64,000 bases of DNA. Origin: Lytechinus pictus. Taxonomy: Eukaryota; Echinodermata; Echinoidea; Temnopleuroida; Toxopneustidae. Shown here piece after piece: positions 52,681 through 64,000 of the stretch. Position numbers and translations under genes: made by a program. The first letter of the stretch is position 1. Each line of letters starts with the position of its first letter. A model generated the notes under the pieces. That model made no database searches and had not been told where the DNA came from. It saw nothing but the letters and a program-made list of their open reading frames with translations. Location of the stretch: positions 4,963,701 through 5,027,700 of the forward strand of contig NC_087252.1 of the NCBI RefSeq assembly GCF_037042905.1, read 5' to 3'.

Positions 52681-53016
52681 TCATACATTGGTTGCAAGTC
52701 TATCTTTAGAATCGTACGAGATTTCTGAATCCTTATCGGACTCGCGATCGTAATCGTAAGGATCATCACGATCACGGTACTCTTTTCCCTCCGGTTTATA
52801 GCGTGTGTATGGCGGGTCACAGAAGTCCTGCGGGTCCACGTAATCCTCATGGTCGCTATGACGACTGCGCTGGCTTCGGATACTACGATCATGGTAGATG
52901 GGCTCTGGTTCGGCATCCTCAAATTTTGAATAGTGACTGTCGTGCCGGGCGTACGGGTCGTCATCGTTGTAAGGATCGCGGCGGTTGTCATCGTCTTCCC
53001 ATGGTGGCGGAGGGCG
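52681..53016 (-). CDS. KIRREL-like last exon, cytoplasmic tail
   Basis: Begins RPPPPWEDDDN (a proline-rich start), is rich in Asp, Arg and Tyr, and ends RLATNV then TGA. Acceptor CGAACAG. Confidence 0.88.
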   Translation of the reverse strand, partial: RPPPPWEDDDNRRDPYNDDDPYARHDSHYSKFEDAEPEPIYHDRSIRSQRSRHSDHEDYVDPQDFCDPPYTRYKPEGKEYRDRDDPYDYDRESDKDSEISYDSKDRLATNV

Positions 53017-55963
53017 CTGTTCGAAATGATTAAAAAATATATAATTTTTTACCGATGGTGATTAATTAATGTCCCACCTAATGCAGTTACCATGGCAAAC
53101 ACAATTTTTCAAAACATTTGGAAAATATGTCTTGCATTGGTTGCACTTCCAGTGAACTGTAATAGCTGTATAAGAGTAAAATATCCATTCCTAAATACAA
53201 GTGGGTTTAATTATACGTCAATGTATATATTCAGTCAGTCATATAACTCTTTTAACAATACCCAAGCTTAATGAAAACACCATCTATAAGTCACATACAA
53301 TAGAATCCCTCAGAGTAATCTTTTCCTACTCAAGAGTTCATCTAGTTCCTTGTTTACTACTCTTTGTTAATATATGTTTCAGACCAGTCCTTTGTAATAT
53401 TTCATTTAGTTGTCTGTTCATGCAGACTCGCTATAAGTCCCAACAGTTGAGCATTTCCCCTTATTATAAAAGTAAGAAAGATATAATATTCTCTAGGTTT
53501 GTTCCTAGTCTTCAGACTACACCCTGCTTAAAGGGATGGTCCGAGATGAAAATATTTATATCAATATATAGCAATATTTTGTGAAAACAGTCGTCATGAA
53601 TATTCCTTAGGTGGGCTGATTATGTCACATCCCCACTTTCCGTTTTCTTACGTTATTACATAAAATCACAATTTTTTCATTATTTCATACTTGTGTGAAT
53701 AATATGTCTCCCTTATAATGAAATTAGTTGCAGCAATAAATATCTAATGCACTAAATCAGTTGTCAATCCAATTTTTCTAGTTCTTGGAGGAACAAATTT
53801 GAATAAACCTAATTTCTTATAATAAAATACAAAAGAACAAGTGGGGATGTGACATCATCAGCCCACCTAATGAATATTCATGACGACTGTTTTCACAAAA
53901 TATTGCTAAACTTTAAAATTCAATAACTTTGTTATTTGTTATCCGATTTTGATGAAATTTTCGGCATTTTGCTCAGTGATTTCTACTCTATTTATTAAGC
54001 TATAAATACTTTCAGCCCGGACCATCCCTTTAAGCTTCTACTCCCGCTCTTTGAGGCCTTGATAGAGGAGTGCCCGAGTCTACTATCTAGTTTCTTAGAA
54101 CAAATACCATTGGGTTGGAAATGTTATTCAAGGTAAAACTCACCTACCATGCTACCTTGAGTGAACATATATAAATGTCATATTTAAAGGAGAAGTTCAG
54201 CCTGACAAAAAGTTAACTGTAAAAATAGCAGAAAAAAAATCATAAAAATTATTGATGAAGGTTTGAGGTAGAGGTTAAAAAAGTTAATAGAATAGAATTC
54301 TATTTTTTTGACTTGTGAGATCGTATGTGAGCTGCTTCCCCATATATCGTGTAGTAAAAAGTGCAATTTTCTCAAAAACTTGAATTTTTTTTTTATTGTA
54401 CCTTCAGTTTATATCAAGAAATATTTCACATCCACTCCTGAAAGAAATCAACCCCATCCTGAAAAACAATTCTAATTTATGCATTTTTCATTACAGAACA
54501 TATAGGGCAGCTGCTCATACATGGCATCACAAATGAAATTTTTAATGGCTTTCTAAATCTGTGATGGAATTTTCTCAAACCTTCACCAATATTCTATATT
54601 ATTATTTTTTTCAAATTTTTACAACAAATGATTCCTCAGGATGAACCTTCCCTTAAAGAGTGTTTCAGTTGTACAGCATCATTACCCTATCAAAGTGATG
54701 GGGTTCCATGTATTCATTGGACTGCCTCCGTCTATACTGGGGATCATCCCACGAATCACGCCTACGATTGACAAACTCATGCGGCATGGCATAGCGAGGG
54801 CGTGACCCGGAGCTATGGGGGGACCCGTCGGGTTCGTCGCCTGTCTTCTTCCCCTTGTTGAGGGCGTCCTTCAGAGACATGACTTGGGGGATGATCTCGA
54901 CGGGGATGGCTTCTTTGCTGGTGGTTTCTGATTGGACTTTCTCTGTAAGTTTGAAAGCAGGGCAAAAGAAGATTGGTGTTGTAATAAGGAATTTTAAACT
55001 TAAGTATTTCCTTCTTTTTATTTGGACACAGTTTTCAAGCTTAAAGAGCTTATGATGATCATTTCATGTACTTTGAAGGAGCAATAACCTGTAATCTTGA
55101 CAATAATATATAGATATATTAATGAAATCAAAGTAAAAATCAAATCATTAAAACAAATAACCTCCCTGGGGGGTGTTTCACAAGTATTTAAAGACGAACG
55201 TGCACATGTTATTTAACGCGTAATGTGACCGATTTCTTTAGATTATCAAGCGTCCCTTGCGCATGATCTTACCAATACGGTGATGCGTTAAATACTGTAC
55301 GCAACTGAAATTTAGGTGCGACTCTAAGTCATACTAAAACCTTTGTGAAACATCCCCTGATTTGTAAAGATTTATTTATTTAAGGTTCATGGATGACAGG
55401 ATGATAATGTACACATAAAACATTAACAGTGATGTATTATCTTCATTTTTAAATCATTTATCAATGTCAACAAAACTCAACAGCACATGAATGAAATGTT
55501 AATGACCGATAAGACAATTATGAATGCTGCCATCTACAGTTGGATATTGTACATGCTGTTAGAATAAATTGAATGAAATACTCACTCTTCCTATATCTTC
55601 TTCTGCAGTAAGCCATGAAGATTATTGTCATTATGAAGATGAATCCAGATGCAGAAACAACTCCAATGATGATGTAGATGATAAGATCCATACCTGATAT
55701 TTCAATAAAGGATACAGGTAGAAAAGAATTGATTCATCAAATTATATGGATAATTGTTTAATTTTCAATTTCACTATAATGACATGAATACGCCTGTCTA
55801 GTGTGATGATCTTCAATGAGTTGCACTTCAACACTTCAATTGTATAATTAAAATCAATTATCATCATGACCATGCTCCAGTCTGACCCATCCTCCTCACA
55901 ATTATCATCTTCAATGTCATCATCATCACTATCACTATCACTTTCATCATCACCACTATCGGC

Positions 55964-56040
<77 letters not shown>

Positions 56041-59000
56041 CATCACCGCCACCAATATCATCATCATCATCTTCGTCATCATCATCACCATCATCAGTAT
56101 GATCACCATTCTCACCATCACTAAATCTTCAATATGATTGATCATCATCACAATAATTTTCACCACAATCATCATCAGCATCACCGCCTAAGATCAGCAG
56201 TCTAATCATCGAGGTGATCTCTTAAATCTCATATTGATATTACTATGACATCTGATTATGAAACCTACCTTGCTGTTCAAGAGTAATAATCTTAGACTGG
56301 ATCCCAATTTCATTCCAAACCGTGCAGTTATAATCACCATAATCCTCCTTCTGTACTTTCGTGATATGGAGTAGACTAGCGATCCCTCCGCTAGATGCCT
56401 CTACCTGCTCTGCCTCAAAACGACCAACACTCCCTGAAAGTAAATATTGAAATTATTTTTGATACTACCAACTATAACAAAACCCACTTTTTTCATAATT
56501 GTTTCAAAGGAAAATATTGAAACCATACTAATGCATTGTTGCAATAAACTTGCAACTGATCGCAAGTCAATATCATGCCACAAAATAAATTGAAAGTCGT
56601 GCATTTGCAATTGATTGCAAATGTTTTCTTGCAATATCCCCTAAAACAGGTACTTTTTTTCTTGCCTGCAAGAACAGGGAAGCATTTGAAAGAAATTTGT
56701 CGGACGTTTCATCCGACCAGTCCTGTTTTATCAGACAATTACCATAGTAACAGTGCCTCTCAGCCAATCAAAATCAATGAAAGTTTTCAGATCTTACAAC
56801 TTGTCGGACAAAAAATGTTGATGAAATACTCCCCAGGAAGTCTTAATATTTCCTTGAAGTGTTGCAACTGAAAACACTGAAATGGAGTCTTTTAGTCCCC
56901 AAATTAATTGAAAGTCATGCGACGGATGGTCTGCTTCTTGCATCAACACATAAAAATAATAATAGCTGGATTTATAAAGCGCTTTTTGCCAGAGGATACA
57001 AAGCGCTGCTATTATTACCCTGGCTTTAGCTTGAGCTACCATCACCGGCGCTCAGTGCATTCAAGGAATTAATCCTGCCAGGTACCCATTCACCTCACCT
57101 GGGTCGAGTGCAGCAGTGTGGAAAACACACCGTGGCTAGGATTCAAACCCACGACCCTCTGTTTGAAAGACGAGAGTCACAAACACTAGACCACGACGCA
57201 CCCACAATCAATTCGCTTTAGTTAAGATTGATCTATCACTTGTAATTGTGCAATTGATTGCAAATATTTTTTTGCATCACCCCCTAAAACAGGTACTTTC
57301 ATTCTTGCCTTCAACATCTCACCTGTTTCTAACTCGATGTCATCCCAGCTCCACATGATAAGGTACGGGTCAGGTTTGGTATCTGTGCTGCATTCTAACG
57401 TTGCTGTACTACCAATCTTGGCTTTCTGGATTGATAGACTGTCAATGAGGGGTACAGCTGGCAAAAAAGAAGAAGAAGAAGAAAATTACTAAGTTTTAAA
57501 TAAAAAAATCAACCAAGAAAGTAAATTATCAAGATATTTAAGTAACAACTTGGCATCAATATTGATAAACATGACAATTAATGATTTGAATCATACCATT
57601 TTCAAATGTTTTGTTATGTCAATAGTACATTTATCAATAACTTAAAAATCTTTTATTTATATATTTTACTCTTGGCCAGGTCATAACAAAAATCTTAAAA
57701 ATATGACCTTCTGCCTTTTCATTAGGCGTTTGCCATATTGGAATGGAGAACTTAAATTGCAGGGCCTGTTGGACGATCTCTATAAGATAGTGCTCCTTCT
57801 GAGGGAATAATAGTTGTTATTATTTGTTTTAATACAATTGTTAAAGAGCCCCCATGACTTGCTATTGGACTCAATAAAAAGTGTTCTTTCCTTTGCATTA
57901 ACAGAGGAAAGAATATTTGCTCCATTCAGAAAGTATCGTCTTTTTCCAAGGACAATTATTTAATCCTTTTGATCCTGGACATTTTCCAGTTTAATCCCTT
58001 ACAATTTATATCCAATCTGCCTATAGTTGTGATGGGGTCGAAGCCTGGTACGGTTACGGAGCAAACATACACTCCCACGTCAGACTCCCGAACCGTGTCA
58101 AACTGCAGGCTTTGCATGGTGCTGAGCGTAGCTCGGGACCCAAGGCGAGTCCATTTGGTTGTAGGGGTGGGGTTGCCATCGCCGATGCACAACATCTGAG
58201 CAGGGCTGCCTTCATCTACTGACACACTGGCTGGTACCTCAACGAGTCTTGGACCATCTGAAAGATAGGTTTGAGTAGGTTTTGATTAGATGTGATACAG
58301 AGAATCATCATCATCATTATCATCATCGTTATCTATAATTCTTATTATCTCATCACTACCACCATTGTCATCACGGTGATTACGATGATTATTTTCTTCG
58401 TTATTATAATCATCAAAACTACCGTAGTAATTTATCATCATCTTTACCATAACCTTGGGGATAAGAGTCAAATATGACTAATCGCCACTCAAACCAACAT
58501 ATGAAAATTATTATCACCATCATCATTATCAACATCATCATCATAATTATGATAGGCATTTATATAGTGCCAACTATCTAGAAATATATATATATATCAT
58601 CATCATCATCATCATCATCATCACCACCACCACCACTGCTACCATTACCACCAGTGGTTACTTACACAGCACATTGAGTTCCATAGTCCCTTCTGTAGTA
58701 CCTATTGTGTTTGTGGCTGTGCATTTGATTGTAGCTTTGTGATCTTCCTTTGTGACAAGTAGTTCCATCTGGTTACCGTCAACCCCTTTAAACAGAAAAT
58801 ATCAAAGATAAATTATCACAGAAACAGAGAAGATTTAAACTAAACTGCAATAGGTCTCTTGTTCCTTACTAATATCTTGACCATCTAGTCTCAGGAACCT
58901 TGTCTAAATCTGAGCCGCATCTTTGAGCATGAATCCCACTATAAAGGCACTCTGCGCCTTTTCATATCAGCTTTCCTGCAGTCCCCATCGTTTTGCCTAT

Positions 59001-62000
59001 GATGAAGTGTTGTGAGAATTGGTAATGAGAGGCCGCTTGCCGGATTCCTGCACGAAAGACAGTTCTGGAGAGGTACCTTATTTTAGATTCCCAGTAGAAT
59101 AATGATTATTTATTTTTTTCAACTCTTGGTGACATTAATACAGTAATTTTCCCAAGAAAAGAAAGGATTGCACTATGCTTACAAACATTTTTACTTCTCA
59201 ATAATAATAAAATGACCAGTAAGAATACTAAAATATTCAAATTCACAATGGGTTATTCATTCTTACATTGAAAAATTATGCATAAAAACTTAGCCCATAA
59301 GTATGAGTTGCACCGGTGACTGGAAGCATCAGTCAGTAAATCCAAACGGCGAACCTACTGTACAGGGTGGGGGGGGGGGGGGGTGAACTATTGTTTTATC
59401 CCCCGACTAGAATAGTATGACGTCACATATTTACACCCATGGTCAATCATCAGAGGACTGCTCATTTTGACTCAGCCCTAGTCATGATAAATCTTGAATT
59501 CCTAAAGTGAAAAAGTATGCAGCAAAACTTAGTCATATGGAATGTTCCTGAAACATATACAGTGCGTCCCAGAAAAAAGGAAATCGGGATTCCCATATCT
59601 CTTTTTCTTCAAAGGCAAATGAATTATGATACGTAATTTAAATAATCACATAATTCTATTATTCATCTTTATTTTGATACCTTATATGTGGCGTAAACTT
59701 CACGCATTAATGAGCAAAACGAGTTTGAATTTTTAATGTCAAAACCAGGTTGCGCTGAAAAATTGGACAAGATTGGTTCGTGATATGACGAACATGCTTA
59801 TTCGATGATTGGCTCATTAGCATTTCTTTTGTATTCTTTTTTAAGATTCTCTCACTGATCCCTGAAATGAAAATTCAGATTCACACGTGAGTTTCTGCGC
59901 AAATCGTTTCTGATATGCCTCAGTATGTATTGTTTGTAATCTGCCATGCATGAACGATTTGGTTTAAAATTAGAGTTTCTTTTTTGTGGGATACACTGTA
60001 TATCCCCTTTTATTACAAACCTGTCATTGTTTCCCCATTCTTAGTCCATACGTAGGAAACACTCCTTGGATTGGCATTCACCACACAGCGACATATCGTG
60101 GTGGTTTCTTCTCGCACATTGGCTGGTTCTGTTTCCACGGCAACAACCGGAGCATCTATCAAAAATTTAACAATATCAATTAATTGTAAGTTATCTGATA
60201 AAGGAGCATAATCGTCGGGGCATTCAGGCAAAAAATAAAGAAAAAAAATATGAAGGCAAGATACATGCCTGATGTGTTTAGTGCACCCAAAAGGCCCAAT
60301 TTGGAAAACGGGTATGGTTCCAATTTTCAATTGGTCTAATACCAATTCGCCCATTTGCCAACTGGTCTTTTGCCAACTGGCCATTTGCCAAATGACCTAA
60401 TTGCCATTTTGTCCACTCACCATTTCGTCTAATACCCAGTTGGTCCATAGCCATTTAGTCCTTATACAATTTGGTCTAATTAGACTAAGTGATAATTGGG
60501 TGAAATGAATGAAAATAAAATAGGTATTAGACCAACTGGTTACGAGGCGAAATGGTCAAAGATGAACGGGTGATTAGACAAAGTGATGATTGGACCAAAT
60601 GGCTGATAAACAAAATGTTGATGGACGGAATGGCATGAGACTATAAAACGAAGGTAGACCATATGATAAGTGGACAAGTCGGTAGTAGACAAATTGGCAA
60701 TTTACCTTTATATAGGCACACCCCAATAGAGCGTGCATACACTATTTTGTATGCGACAACACAATGAGGAATATGGACAAAAAATAAGTTTAATGCTTAA
60801 TATGTGAATGAAAGGCTTGATGAAGATCTCATCTGGTGTTATTGGACAGGAGCCTGCAAAGTTTGTTGACCTCTGATCCTTGACTCCACCTAATGAGCAT
60901 TACAGTGCAGTCTTGTTAAGTGAGTCATGATAATGACCTTCACTGCCACATCAAGCTGGTTACAAGGTATATAGAAGCAAGCAAGTCATCAACAGGTTTC
61001 CATGTATAGACTGATTCAAATATGAAACTTTAATAAATGTATTTCAATAGAACTTCTTTAAGAAACACAAGGATGGTAAGAGTGGGAGGGGGCAATTAAG
61101 ACACCATTCTCACTACCTTCCTAAAACTAGTTAAACGTGTAATGAGAACGGTCGAAGCGATCTTCCAAACCGTTTCATAAAACCACCTCGCGATGTAGTT
61201 TTCAAGATCGCTTTGCCTCGTTAAACTGATTTTAGCGTAAGTGAGGACACAACCGTTGTTCTGGAAGCGATCTTTGCAAATTTTGAGCGCGCTACTCCAC
61301 ACGACAGGTGTAGAATGCCTAGGCTGCGGTTTCAAATTTTGCGTGAAACGTGTCACCCCACTGAGAGCATTTCCGTAGCAACAAGATCGCTTTATGTGAA
61401 GTGATTTTGAAAACCACTTTCCTGTGATCAAATGGGAACGCAAGCAAAGCGATCTTCCAAACTTGTTTCCTGAACCTCTTTCCAGTAAACTAGTTTTAGA
61501 AAGCATACTGAGAAAGGTGTCTTACTTTATTAAGTTATTGACCTACGACCTCAGTAGCTTTAGTTATAACCTATTCTGCATGTTTTCTGTCTGAATCAAA
61601 CCTGTCTTTAAAAAATAGAATTCAAGATAGCAGAAAACCCTAGATTAATATGAGGTTCAAGGTACTACAAACAGGAGGTGATGAACCCTGAAAAGAACCT
61701 ATTTCCTCTTAAGGCAATATCTTTTTCTCCTTTATATAATCTCCCAAAAAATTGCCCCAATTAAAAAAAAAACTTTTCTAAGTATGTAATATTTTCATCT
61801 TTCCTTAACCAGCAAAAACTTCGGTCTCTTTTGTATTGCCCATGTTCACAAAGTAATTGCGCGCCCCCTCCCTGGAAAGTTTGTAGTTGAGTAGATATCC
61901 CATAGAAATATGCGTTTAGATTTAAAATATTTTTTTTTCAATATCATGATTGAAAGGAGTATAATTAAACAAAATTGCAGGCATTTAACCCCATGTATGT

Positions 62001-63619
62001 CTAAAAGTTTTAATTTTCAATGTTAAGTTTTTAAATCAGCTGAGATTGAAGAGAAACATATTTGAGCATTTTCCTATTGTAACATAAGATAATGATTATT
62101 CGAGTGAATACAAGAAAGAATCTAGGGAGTTAAAATGGTCCTAAATAAGGATGATTTTACAACCAAATTTAGCTCTAACTTACGTTGCACATCAAAGGTC
62201 AAGCTTGACGTCATTGGCTCAGTAAGAGCTGCATTTGATGCACGGCACTCATATAACGGCCCGTGGTCTATCAGTCCAGGCGTCACGGTAAGCTCACTGA
62301 CAGCATCCCAAAGCTTGCCAGAGACATCATTGGCTGCTCGTCCTGAACTGTATACGGCGCCCTCTAGGGGTTCGTTATCACGGAACCATTCTATGGTGGC
62401 AGCGGGGTTGGCAGCGTTGGCATTGCAGGTGAGGTTGACTTGCTCCGTGACCTCGACAGACATCGTTGGACTGCCATCAAGGGACACGGAACCCGGTGGT
62501 CCTACAATCAGAGAACATCATCAAGACTTTGAAGCATTTTTATTTTACATGAACGCTCAACATTTTCCAAGCCCTGGTAAGTGTTTCTTAATGCTGTTCA
62601 TAAGTTAGGTGTGATGCTACGAATCAATGGTGATCATTTTTTTAGGCGCTGAATCAACATAAATTAAAATTTTATGTATATCATTAACCACAAGAAAGGA
62701 TCACCAGTCGTTGTATAGTAGCTCGTAACTTATGAACAACGTTATGAAACACCTACAAGTTGAGCATTTCACTGAAAATTGTTATAAGTTACTGAAATCC
62801 TTGCATCTGATTGGCTGAGGGAAACTTTCTCAGTGAATCCCCGACAAGATCCTTCATGACATGCTCCCTATGTGGTACAGGAGAATCTTAGGCAGACACA
62901 GAGTTGGAGGGTCAAACCACTGTCAACACACAATGGCCTGCCCTCTAATATTTTGTGGAATCATTGTAACAAGGCTCTGCAGCCATCACAACCAAGATTC
63001 ATATGGTAGTCACTATAATGACACAGGTACCAGTCGTAGGTCTTAACAAAATGACTCCTGAGTGGTGTTTCACAAACGATAAGTGTGACTTAGAGTCGTG
63101 CTTAAATTCCCAGTTGTGTCCAAGTACAGGTCATATCATGCTAGAGGATGCATGCAGTATGTATTAATCAATAAGATTGCATGTTACATATCATGTGAGA
63201 TTCAGCATTTAAGCAGGACTCTATTAAGTCAAACTTAATGTAAGTCTTTATGAAACACCCTCTTGAACTTTCATACACCACTGTGGCTGACTTACTCTGG
63301 ACGGTTAGTTTGGCCGTATTGGATTTGAGTCCCTCATCCGTAGCACTTGGTGTCACCTGGCACTGGTAAAGACCATCGTCCGCCAGGGTAACATCTACGA
63401 TCTTCAGGTTATACTCTCCGGCTGAGGCATCTCCTACGATGGAATAACGGGAGCGGCCGGGAATGTTGACATCTTGGTCCGACCCGATGTGCTCGCCATC
63501 TTTGATCCAGAAGAGTTGGCCGGTTTTGCTGGCTACCGTGCAGTGGAGGGTGACGGAGCCGACACCGGAGTTCACAGCTGTTTCCGCAGGTTGTTGGGTT
63601 AGACTCTGGGTGGCAGAAG
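52681..63619 (-). CDS. KIRREL/Neph-type Ig cell-adhesion protein (5' end outside window)
   Basis: Ten - strand exons (63296-63619, 62184-62501, 60021-60155, 58666-58785, 58003-58257, 57323-57457, 56269-56433, 55586-55693, 54686-54942, 52681-53016) join in frame to 716 codons plus stop. The product is a single-pass adhesion receptor of the Neph/Kirre/SYG-1 family. Ig1 has GRSRYSIVGDASAGEYNLKI, the family signature. Ig2 has EWFRDNEPLEGAVYSS. Ig3 and Ig5 are each split by an intron; Ig4 is one exon. A membrane segment (LIIYIIIGVVSASGFIFIM) is followed by CRRRYRKK and a charged Asp/Arg/Tyr-rich tail ending ATNV, a class I PDZ ligand like Neph1's THV. Five Ig domains match KIRREL. The signal-peptide exon is missing, beyond 64000 or unrecognised. 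Confidence 0.93.
53530..54033. mobile_element. Long-armed foldback MITE family C, copy 2
   Basis: Ends CTTAAAGGGATGGTCC and GGACCATCCCTTTAAG. Internal arms match those of the copy in CHEK1 intron 10 nearly base for base. Confidence 0.85.
54186..54657. mobile_element. Foldback MITE (AAGTTCAGCCTGA ends)
   Basis: Left end TTTAAAGGAGAAGTTCAGCC; right end, inverted, TTTAAGGGAAGGTTCATCC. In the last KIRREL-like intron. Confidence 0.65.
54686..54942 (-). CDS. KIRREL-like cytoplasmic exon
   Basis: Encodes KVQSETTSKEAIPVEIIP to MEPHHFDR. Acceptor CTTACAG, donor GTAATG chosen because it keeps frame with the last exon. Confidence 0.88.
55167..55359. mobile_element. MITE family D, copy 2
   Basis: Ends GGGGGGTGTTTCACAAGTAT and, inverted, GGGGATGTTTCACAAAGG. 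KIRREL-like intron. Confidence 0.7.
55586..55693 (-). CDS. KIRREL-like transmembrane exon
   Basis: Encodes MDLIIYIIIGVVSASGFIF and the stop-transfer basic run CRRRYRK. Donor GTGAGT. Confidence 0.92.
55858..56190. repeat. (ATC)n trinucleotide block
   Basis: Long imperfect TCATCATCA array in the KIRREL-like intron. Gives Met-rich and Ser-rich artefact frames. Confidence 0.95.
56269..56433 (-). CDS. KIRREL-like exon, Ig5 second half
   Basis: Encodes SVGRFEAEQVEASSG to DYGDYNCTVWNEIG (the F-strand Cys motif) and LEQQ. Donor GTAGGT. Confidence 0.93.
56955..57203 (-). mobile_element. tRNA-derived SINE
   Basis: On the - strand GTCGTGGTCTAGTG (A-box region) and GGGTTTGAATCC (57139-57150, B box) precede a body ending in ATTATTAT. 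It matches the 30.6-kb SINE. Confidence 0.8.
57323..57457 (-). CDS. KIRREL-like exon, Ig5 first half
   Basis: Encodes VPLIDSLSIQKAKIGSTATL, the B-strand Cys in LECS, and MWSWDDIELETG. Acceptor TTTTGCCAG, donor GTGAGA. Confidence 0.93.
58003..58257 (-). CDS. KIRREL-like exon, Ig4
   Basis: Encodes GPRLVEVPASVSVDEG, Cys in MLCIGDG, Trp in TKWTRLG, and DVGVYVCSV. Donor GTAAGG. Confidence 0.94.
58290..58640. repeat. CAT/ATC and TA simple repeats
   Basis: Imperfect ATC arrays at 58305-58345 and 58590-58640, and a short (TA)n at 58586-58597, in the intron between Ig3 and Ig4 exons. Confidence 0.85.
58666..58785 (-). CDS. KIRREL-like exon, Ig3 second half
   Basis: Encodes VDGNQMELLVTKEDHKATI, KCTATNTIG and ELNVL. 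Donor GTAAGT. Confidence 0.93.
59560..59998. mobile_element. Tc1/mariner-type MITE with TA target
   Basis: Ends CAGTGCGTCCCAGAAAAAAG and, inverted, CAGTGTATCCCACAAAAAAG, flanked by TA. No coding region. A related left end (CAGTGCGTCTCACAAAAAAC) lies after TA at 9703 in CHEK1 intron 1 of the coding set, without a clear partner. Confidence 0.75.
60021..60155 (-). CDS. KIRREL-like exon, Ig3 first half
   Basis: Encodes APVVAVETEPANVREET, CRCVVNANPRSVSYVWTKNG. Donor GTTTGT is weak, but the frame to the next exon is exact. Confidence 0.9.
60321..60705. repeat. Foldback of TTGGTCTAAT / GCCAACTGG phrases
   Basis: Short phrases such as CATTTGCCAACTGG and TTGGTCTAATACC on the left recur inverted on the right (ATTAGACCAACTGG, GACCAAATGG). 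KIRREL-like intron. Confidence 0.6.
61091..61530. mobile_element. Foldback MITE with TAAGACACC ends
   Basis: Ends TAAGACACCATTCTCA and, inverted, TAAGACACCTTTCTCA, each followed by a CTAAAACTAGTT phrase. Internal AAGCGATCTTCCAAAC occurs in both halves. The 136-codon - frame inside is not a gene. Confidence 0.75.
62184..62501 (-). CDS. KIRREL-like exon, Ig2
   Basis: Encodes PPGSVSLDGSPTMSVEVTEQ, CNANAANPAATIEWFRD and YECRASNAAL. Acceptor TTGTAG, donor GTAAGT. Confidence 0.95.
62576..62757. mobile_element. Foldback MITE
   Basis: Ends GGTAAGTGTTTCTTAATGC and, inverted, GTAGGTGTTTCATAACGT, with GTTCATAAGTTA in both arms. KIRREL-like intron. Confidence 0.7.
63059..63262. mobile_element. MITE family D, copy 3
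   Basis: Ends GTGGTGTTTCACAAACG and, inverted, GGGTGTTTCATAAAGAC, ending about 35 bp from the Ig1 exon. Confidence 0.7.
63296..63619 (-). CDS. KIRREL-like exon, Ig1
   Basis: Encodes SATQSLTQQPAETAVNSG, LHCTVASKTGQLFWIKDG, RYSIVGDASAGEYNL and GLYQCQV. Acceptor TTGTCAG. The first two bases complete a codon from an exon outside the visible set. Confidence 0.95.
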
Positions 63620-63622
63620 CTG

Positions 63623-64000
63623 ACAATGAAAAACAGAGCTAGTGAATTATGTCTATTTGCATCTGTACCACAACCAATAAAGAAAATAGACAAGATGATT
63701 TCCTCCTAGAATAATGTAGACAGCTACATTGTAAATGGTTATTATAAACACTACGAATTACAAGCCGACTATATTCCTTCTTTAAGAATGGAGCAGTTTC
63801 AGATAAAACCTATACTTTTCAAAATAGGCCTCTATACATGTACATTGCAGTCTATTCCATTGTCATTCTGCTATAAATATTTCGTGAAAATGTGTCAAGT
63901 ACAGATTGTCTCATTTTATTTTATATTACAAAATCAGTAACAGAGCCTTTGTCAAGACAGACCATTGAAATCATCAAAAAAGTCTTCTTTCGTCCCTGAC
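63623..64000. other. KIRREL-like intron, nothing recognised
   Basis: A+T-rich DNA with no signal-peptide exon that I can support. Confidence 0.5.

Noticed and set aside
55858-56190. Met-rich or Ser-rich ORFs as genes
   Set aside because: Products of an ATC trinucleotide array.
61096-61506. 136-codon - strand ORF as an exon of the KIRREL-like gene
   Set aside because: It lies within a TIR-bounded MITE and has no Ig features; Ig2 and Ig3 exons join in frame without it.

Overview
This is a eukaryotic genomic window, about two-thirds A+T, with multi-exon genes, long introns and dense transposon debris. It most likely comes from an echinoderm, probably a sea urchin. The support is sea-urchin-style histone signals (a stem-loop followed by a CAAGAAAGA element, and a cap site of the PyCATTCPu type), deuterostome-like CHEK1 and KIRREL proteins, and abundant tRNA-derived SINEs, CR1/L2-like LINE tails and foldback MITEs. 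Species assignment is inference.

Layout. Positions 1-4300 are low-complexity and repetitive: a polypyrimidine tract, a 16-bp tandem array, a foldback element built from a 15-bp minisatellite, and a field of GC-rich hairpin motifs. Positions 5.0-28.1 kb hold a complete CHEK1 gene on the + strand (12 coding exons, 468 aa, one probable upstream non-coding exon, an E2F-type site at its 5' end). Its introns carry a hAT-type element with an 8-bp target duplication, SINE and LINE pieces, several MITEs, a decayed copy of kinase exon 5, tandem copies of the exon 9 splice-donor region, a 1.7-kb TIR element full of internal tandem repeats, and a 4-kb palindromic Tc1 element that is itself interrupted by a second TIR element. 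Positions 32.0-33.1 kb hold two head-to-tail, highly divergent histone H2A-like genes on the - strand. Positions 35.5-37.9 kb hold a small three-exon gene with the start of a SAM-like domain. Positions 38-46.8 kb are intergenic repeats. An H2A.X gene ending in SQEY, with histone promoter and 3' stem-loop, lies at 46.9-47.4 kb (- strand). Positions 49.8-63.6 kb hold most of a KIRREL/Neph-type immunoglobulin adhesion gene on the - strand (five Ig domains, membrane segment, cytoplasmic tail, C-terminal PDZ ligand). Its signal-peptide exon lies beyond the window.

How the genes relate. CHEK1 (effector of ATR) and H2A.X (substrate of ATM/ATR) both act in the DNA-damage checkpoint, and KIRREL is their neighbour. 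Human CHEK1, KIRREL3 and H2AX share the long arm of chromosome 11, so the order may be an old deuterostome linkage. The most novel coding content is the H2A pair: both have enlarged L2 loops, altered acidic-patch residues, a lengthened docking segment and loss of the Lys15 ubiquitination position, with no replication-dependent stem-loop.
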